Origin: Sphagnum compactum
Taxonomy: Eukaryota; Bryophyta; Sphagnopsida; Sphagnales
Assembly: GCA_965153455.1 (NCBI GenBank)
Contig: OZ234500.1
Coordinates: 6,510,001 to 6,574,000 of the forward strand
Direction of reading: 5' to 3'
Length of the DNA: 64,000 bases
Shown: piece by piece, positions 60,901 through 64,000 of the stretch
How the letters are laid out: each line of letters opens with the position of its first letter
Numbering within the stretch: the first letter of the stretch is position 1
Notes under the pieces: generated by a model
The model's input: the letters and a program-made list of their open reading frames with translations, nothing else
Told to the model about the DNA's origin: nothing
Databases searched by the model: none
Position numbers and translations under genes: made by a program

Positions 60901-61070
60901 TTTTTGCATTGAGTGCTACAGTTACAACGAACTTGTCAAATGTTGAAAATGTACATCTATTAATGTTTAGGTTATGCAATTTACACGTATACATGTTCAT
61001 GTTGTAGCTTGGATGCCACATAGTTGGAATTCTATTTGTTGGGGTTTTTTTTATTATCAATGATAATTTA
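57961..61070. other. AT-rich DNA, no gene
   Basis: No gene is recognised. 58376-58460 has GGCATTCCC and GGAATGTCC words facing each other, like the hairpin at 11962-12054. Open frames on both strands at 60467-61081 come from repeats. Confidence 0.5.
60407..60590. repeat. 31-base minisatellite with 62-base dimer structure
   Basis: Six units begin GATGTTGTT or similar at 60407, 60441, 60469, 60503, 60531 and 60562, giving alternate spacings of 34 and 28 and so a 62-base dimer. Each unit contains CTCTTTTGGG or CTTTTGTGGG followed by TAGTTGATG. Confidence 0.75.
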
Positions 61071-61075
61071 CTTGT

Positions 61076-61951
61076 TGTCACAACCTAACTTTGGGCTCGC
61101 GACGAAGGCAAAGGCTTGCAAAAGTTGTGGGTCAAGAGTGAAGTCGTGAGAGCCACATTTCATGCTCCTAAGAGTGTAGAGAGTGTGTAGGAATGAATCC
61201 CCACACTCTCAAATGAATTGCCACTTTGGGAATTGGAGTCCAGATGGACTCCCGAATCTTCAGAGGGCAATTGCAGGGTTAGATTGAAGAATTGCTTTTA
61301 TCATTGAAAAGCTCTTGGAACGTAAATGTCAAAAATGGGCTCGCACGACCCATTTGGGTACTTAAAACATAAGTTATGGCCAAAAGAAGGGCTGAGAGTC
61401 AAACTATCGATTTGACTCCCAACCACTAAAAGTCGGGAATCACCCTGATTTAGTTGCATGCAGGTGGCGTGCCACATACCATTGGAAAGCTCTGGATGAA
61501 GGTTATAATTTTGCTTTAGACCTTGCATCAATCGAAGGTCCGCACAAAAAGTTATGGGCCTCCAAAGTCACGGGAGTTCCAATTTTGAGACAAAATGACA
61601 TTTGGGTGTAGGCCTTGTGGCCAGACACAAAGAATACTATAAGGGGGAAGGTGGTGGAATCCCCCAAGTTTGGGCCGTGGTGAGTCTTGTGAGTTCATGT
61701 TTGCCCATGGCTCGTTCGTGCACCAAAAATACTTCAACCACACACTAACCAACTTGTTGTTTGGTTTGTGCAGGTTCGTGTGAATAATTCACTCGTTCGT
61801 CACTCGTCCTAGTCCCCATCTTGGAGTTCCAGCATGCCCTTCTACCCCTGAAGTGCTACGAGCCAAAGAGCGTACCCCAACTTTTTATCCTTCCATTGTT
61901 TTCACCTTGGGATTCGCAATTGAGTCTATCAAGGAGTTTGGGAGTGCGTCA
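61076..61951. mobile_element. Solo LTR of a retrotransposon, 876 bp
   Basis: The segment begins TGTCACAACC and ends GTGCGTCA (the TG..CA rule) and is flanked by the identical pentamer CTTGT at 61071-61075 and 61952-61956. A 5-bp duplication is standard for LTR retrotransposons. No internal region, primer-binding site or second LTR is present, so recombination between LTRs is the simplest explanation. The composition differs from the surroundings. An ACTATAAGG TATA-like word occurs near 61637. TACCATTGGAAAGCTCT at 61479-61495 resembles words in the satellite at 39545-40660. Confidence 0.6.
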
Positions 61952-61956
61952 CTTGT

Positions 61957-62794
61957 GGATCTTGTGAATTTGCAAGTGTCACAATGTATAATCTATAGAA
62001 CAAAATAAGCAAATGGTAATTCTTTGTTATAAGCATCTACCCCAAGGAAAAGTTTAATCAAATATAATAAGATCAATGGGATCACACCCATGTGAGAATT
62101 CATGTTGATTTTGCACATCCCAAGTTGGTTGCTCAAAGGAAAGGATAGATTGTTGTTGAAAAAGTTGTGGAAATAAATCACAGTCGATAACCAAACAAAA
62201 AGACATGTTGTCCTTCCAAGTGTGTAATCACTGTTTTTTTGAGTGCAACCAATCCTTATAAAAAAACTAATAAGTCACAACAATAGTTTCTTGAAGATTT
62301 GGTTCTATACATTTGCAAAGGGTACATGGCCTTTTCAAGTTGTGAAAATGTTTGGTTATGGAGGTTAGTATTACAAAAGTGTTCGCATGTGATTTTTCCT
62401 TTTCACTCATGTAGTTGAAGAAGTTTTACCTAAAATGGTCCAAGAAACAATGAACCTACATGTACTTCTTAACCTCAAATTGTACCGCCGCGCTCGTTTC
62501 ACACCACTAGGTGCGAAATATTTAATTTTGGACGATTTTCATTTTCACATCGACCCACAAATAATTAATTACAATGGTTTGTCATTTCACACTTCAATGG
62601 GTCTGCCGGAATTGGGGCGGGCCACGGCCTGCCGGCCGCCATTTCATTGAAACCAACTTTCCGGTGAGCCTGAGCGATTCGGAGTCACGTTCTGCTCAGG
62701 CTAAAGATCAGAGAAGCTCAAGCTTGCTTCAACTTGAATCACATTTCAGGAAACTTGAGAGAAGAGCAGCTGAAGGGGGCGCACTGGGTAGGTC
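61957..62794. other. Region left of the DDE transposase
   Basis: AT-rich up to about 62480, then a sharp rise in G+C (CGCCGCGCTCG) that probably marks the left end of the DDE element; its terminal repeats cannot be tested because the other end lies outside the window. The last 150 bases may be the 5' UTR. Confidence 0.45.
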
Positions 62795-64000
62795 ATGGTT
62801 ACTGCCATGATCACCAACTTCTTCAAGAAAGCCACACCTGTTGATATTGAGGAGCAAAAGAAGCGAGATGCGGTGTATTGGGCGAAAAGGAAGGAGGAGG
62901 AGGCTGAGAAGCTTGCTAGGGATGAGGAGCGGCGAGTGGCAACTCAAAAGGCAAAGAGGCCTGTAGGAAGACCCAAGATGAAGCGTCAACCTGACGTGGT
63001 GCTCATCTCTCTTGTTGAGGAGGTAGAAGTAGAAGAGCCGGTAGCTACCCAACCCCCAATTAAAAAGAGTAGATGTGGAGGTAGCTATTCGAGGTGGGGC
63101 AACCCCGATCTGTGGCCTCTCATTGCCCAGGCTGTTGTGTTGCATCCACGATCCTTCACAGACGCTCTCAACCACTTGCAACACATCAGGAAGCCTGGCA
63201 GAATTGGAAGCCCATTTGACATGCTAACGATTAGCACCATGAAGGGTTGGTATGCAAAGGATCAGGGGACGGGGCATTGGCTTTTCAAAGATGATATGCG
63301 GGAGAAGATCGGCCTAATGGCAGCAAAGAAAGCCGCGCAGGTGCGCCGCAACACGGAGAAGCCTAGAGGCATTCTCAAGGATCACCTCGAGACAGTCAGC
63401 CAGATTGTTGATTGTCTCAAAGGCATGCGCCTGGCTGGCCAGTAGATTGACAGCTCAATCATCAGAACCACGATCCAGGGTGTGATCACTGTAGGGGCTC
63501 CTGAGCTGTTTGACAGGGTGGTTGGCAAGGACAAGGACGGTCAACCTGTCAAGTTTAGCGTCTCCAAAACGTTCGCCAAAGCTTTTGTTCAGAGGCACCT
63601 TGGCTGGACTTGGCGACGGACGACGGGGGTAGCCAGGAAGCTTCCTGAGGACTGGGTTGTTCAGGGGGAGGAGATGGCATTCCGGGTTGCGGCACTCTGT
63701 TCGATGCATTCAGTCCCAGATTGCCTTGTGGTCAACTCTGACCAGACGGGAGTGCACCTAAAGCCTTTCTCAGAACGGACGTATGAAGTCAAGGGGGCAA
63801 AGCAGGTGCTCAAGTTGGGGAAGGAGGATAAGCGTCAGTTCACGGTGCTTGGGAGCGCTGCAGCAAATGGGGTCTTGCTTCCTCTTCAAGTTGTGTTCCA
63901 GGGAAAGACGGGGCAGGTCTTACCAAAGAATGCAGCTGCAGTGATAGCCGCTACAGAGGGGTGGCACCTCACCCACAGTGCCAATCATTGGTCTACCCAG
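62795..64000 (+). pseudogene. pogo/CENP-B-like DDE transposase, in-frame TAG, cut by window end
   Basis: From ATG at 62795 (first Met after an in-frame stop at 62789) the frame runs 216 codons to TAG at 63443-63445 and continues open in the same frame to the end of the window, 402 codons in all. The N-terminus is highly charged (Lys/Glu-rich). Then come a GGSYSRWGNPDLWPLIAQAV segment, a linker, and a CENP-B/Tc5-like helix-turn-helix part with VSKTFAKAFVQRHLGWTWRR and ARKLPEDW. The first catalytic Asp is D316 in VVNSDQTGVHL, followed by KRQFTVLGSAAANGVLLPLQ and FQGKTGQ, all typical of this DDE superfamily. The other two acidic residues lie beyond the window. The TAG replaces one residue (CAG to TAG is a simple explanation) and leaves both sides intact. 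Readthrough is possible but a dead copy is more likely. Confidence 0.8.

Noticed and set aside
60656-61081. 141-codon minus-strand frame
   Set aside because: No recognisable domain, and a plus-strand frame covers the same bases. Probably repeat-derived.

Overview
The window is nuclear DNA from a green plant (streptophyte). Three spliced protein genes with GT-AG introns support this: a BTB-NPH3 protein (a plant phototropin-signalling family), a plastid-type pterin carbinolamine dehydratase-like protein, and eukaryotic elongation factor 1B gamma. Arabidopsis-type TTTAGGG arrays and a telo-box at a translation gene agree. The very AT-rich intergenic DNA, crowded with degenerate transposons, suggests a large, repeat-laden genome. 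The exact lineage cannot be fixed from the sequence; the divergent NPH3 protein and the transposase types make me lean to a non-flowering streptophyte.

Layout. 1-4.2 kb: AT-rich DNA interrupted by a GC-rich 3.1 kb hAT transposon with terminal inverted repeats, a near-perfect 8-bp target duplication and a transposase broken by two nonsense codons. 4.2-31 kb: almost only non-coding transposon DNA. It holds several CACTA-like elements without coding capacity, built symmetrically (ACCT-rich near the left end, AGGT-rich near the right), a Harbinger-like element with TTA duplications, a Helitron-like element, tRNA-derived SINE copies and long inverted repeats. 31-35 kb: a genic island with the dehydratase-like gene (minus strand, 4 exons). 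35-44 kb: repeats, including a CACTA-like element with a TGA/TGA target duplication that contains a direct-then-inverted satellite. 44.4-49 kb: promoter and 8 exons of eEF1B gamma (plus strand). 50.4-54.5 kb: the BTB-NPH3 gene (minus strand, 6 exons), convergent with eEF1B gamma. 54.5-61 kb: AT-rich DNA with three tandem-repeat blocks. 61.1-62 kb: a solo LTR with a 5-bp duplication. 62.8 kb to the end: a GC-rich pogo/CENP-B-like DDE transposase, interrupted by one in-frame TAG and cut by the window edge.

The three host genes are unrelated housekeeping or signalling genes with no operon-like logic. The intron-exon models were built by hand from reading-frame continuity, splice-site consensus and family resemblance recalled from memory; no search was run. 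Most open frames over 60 codons elsewhere are chance or repeat-derived.
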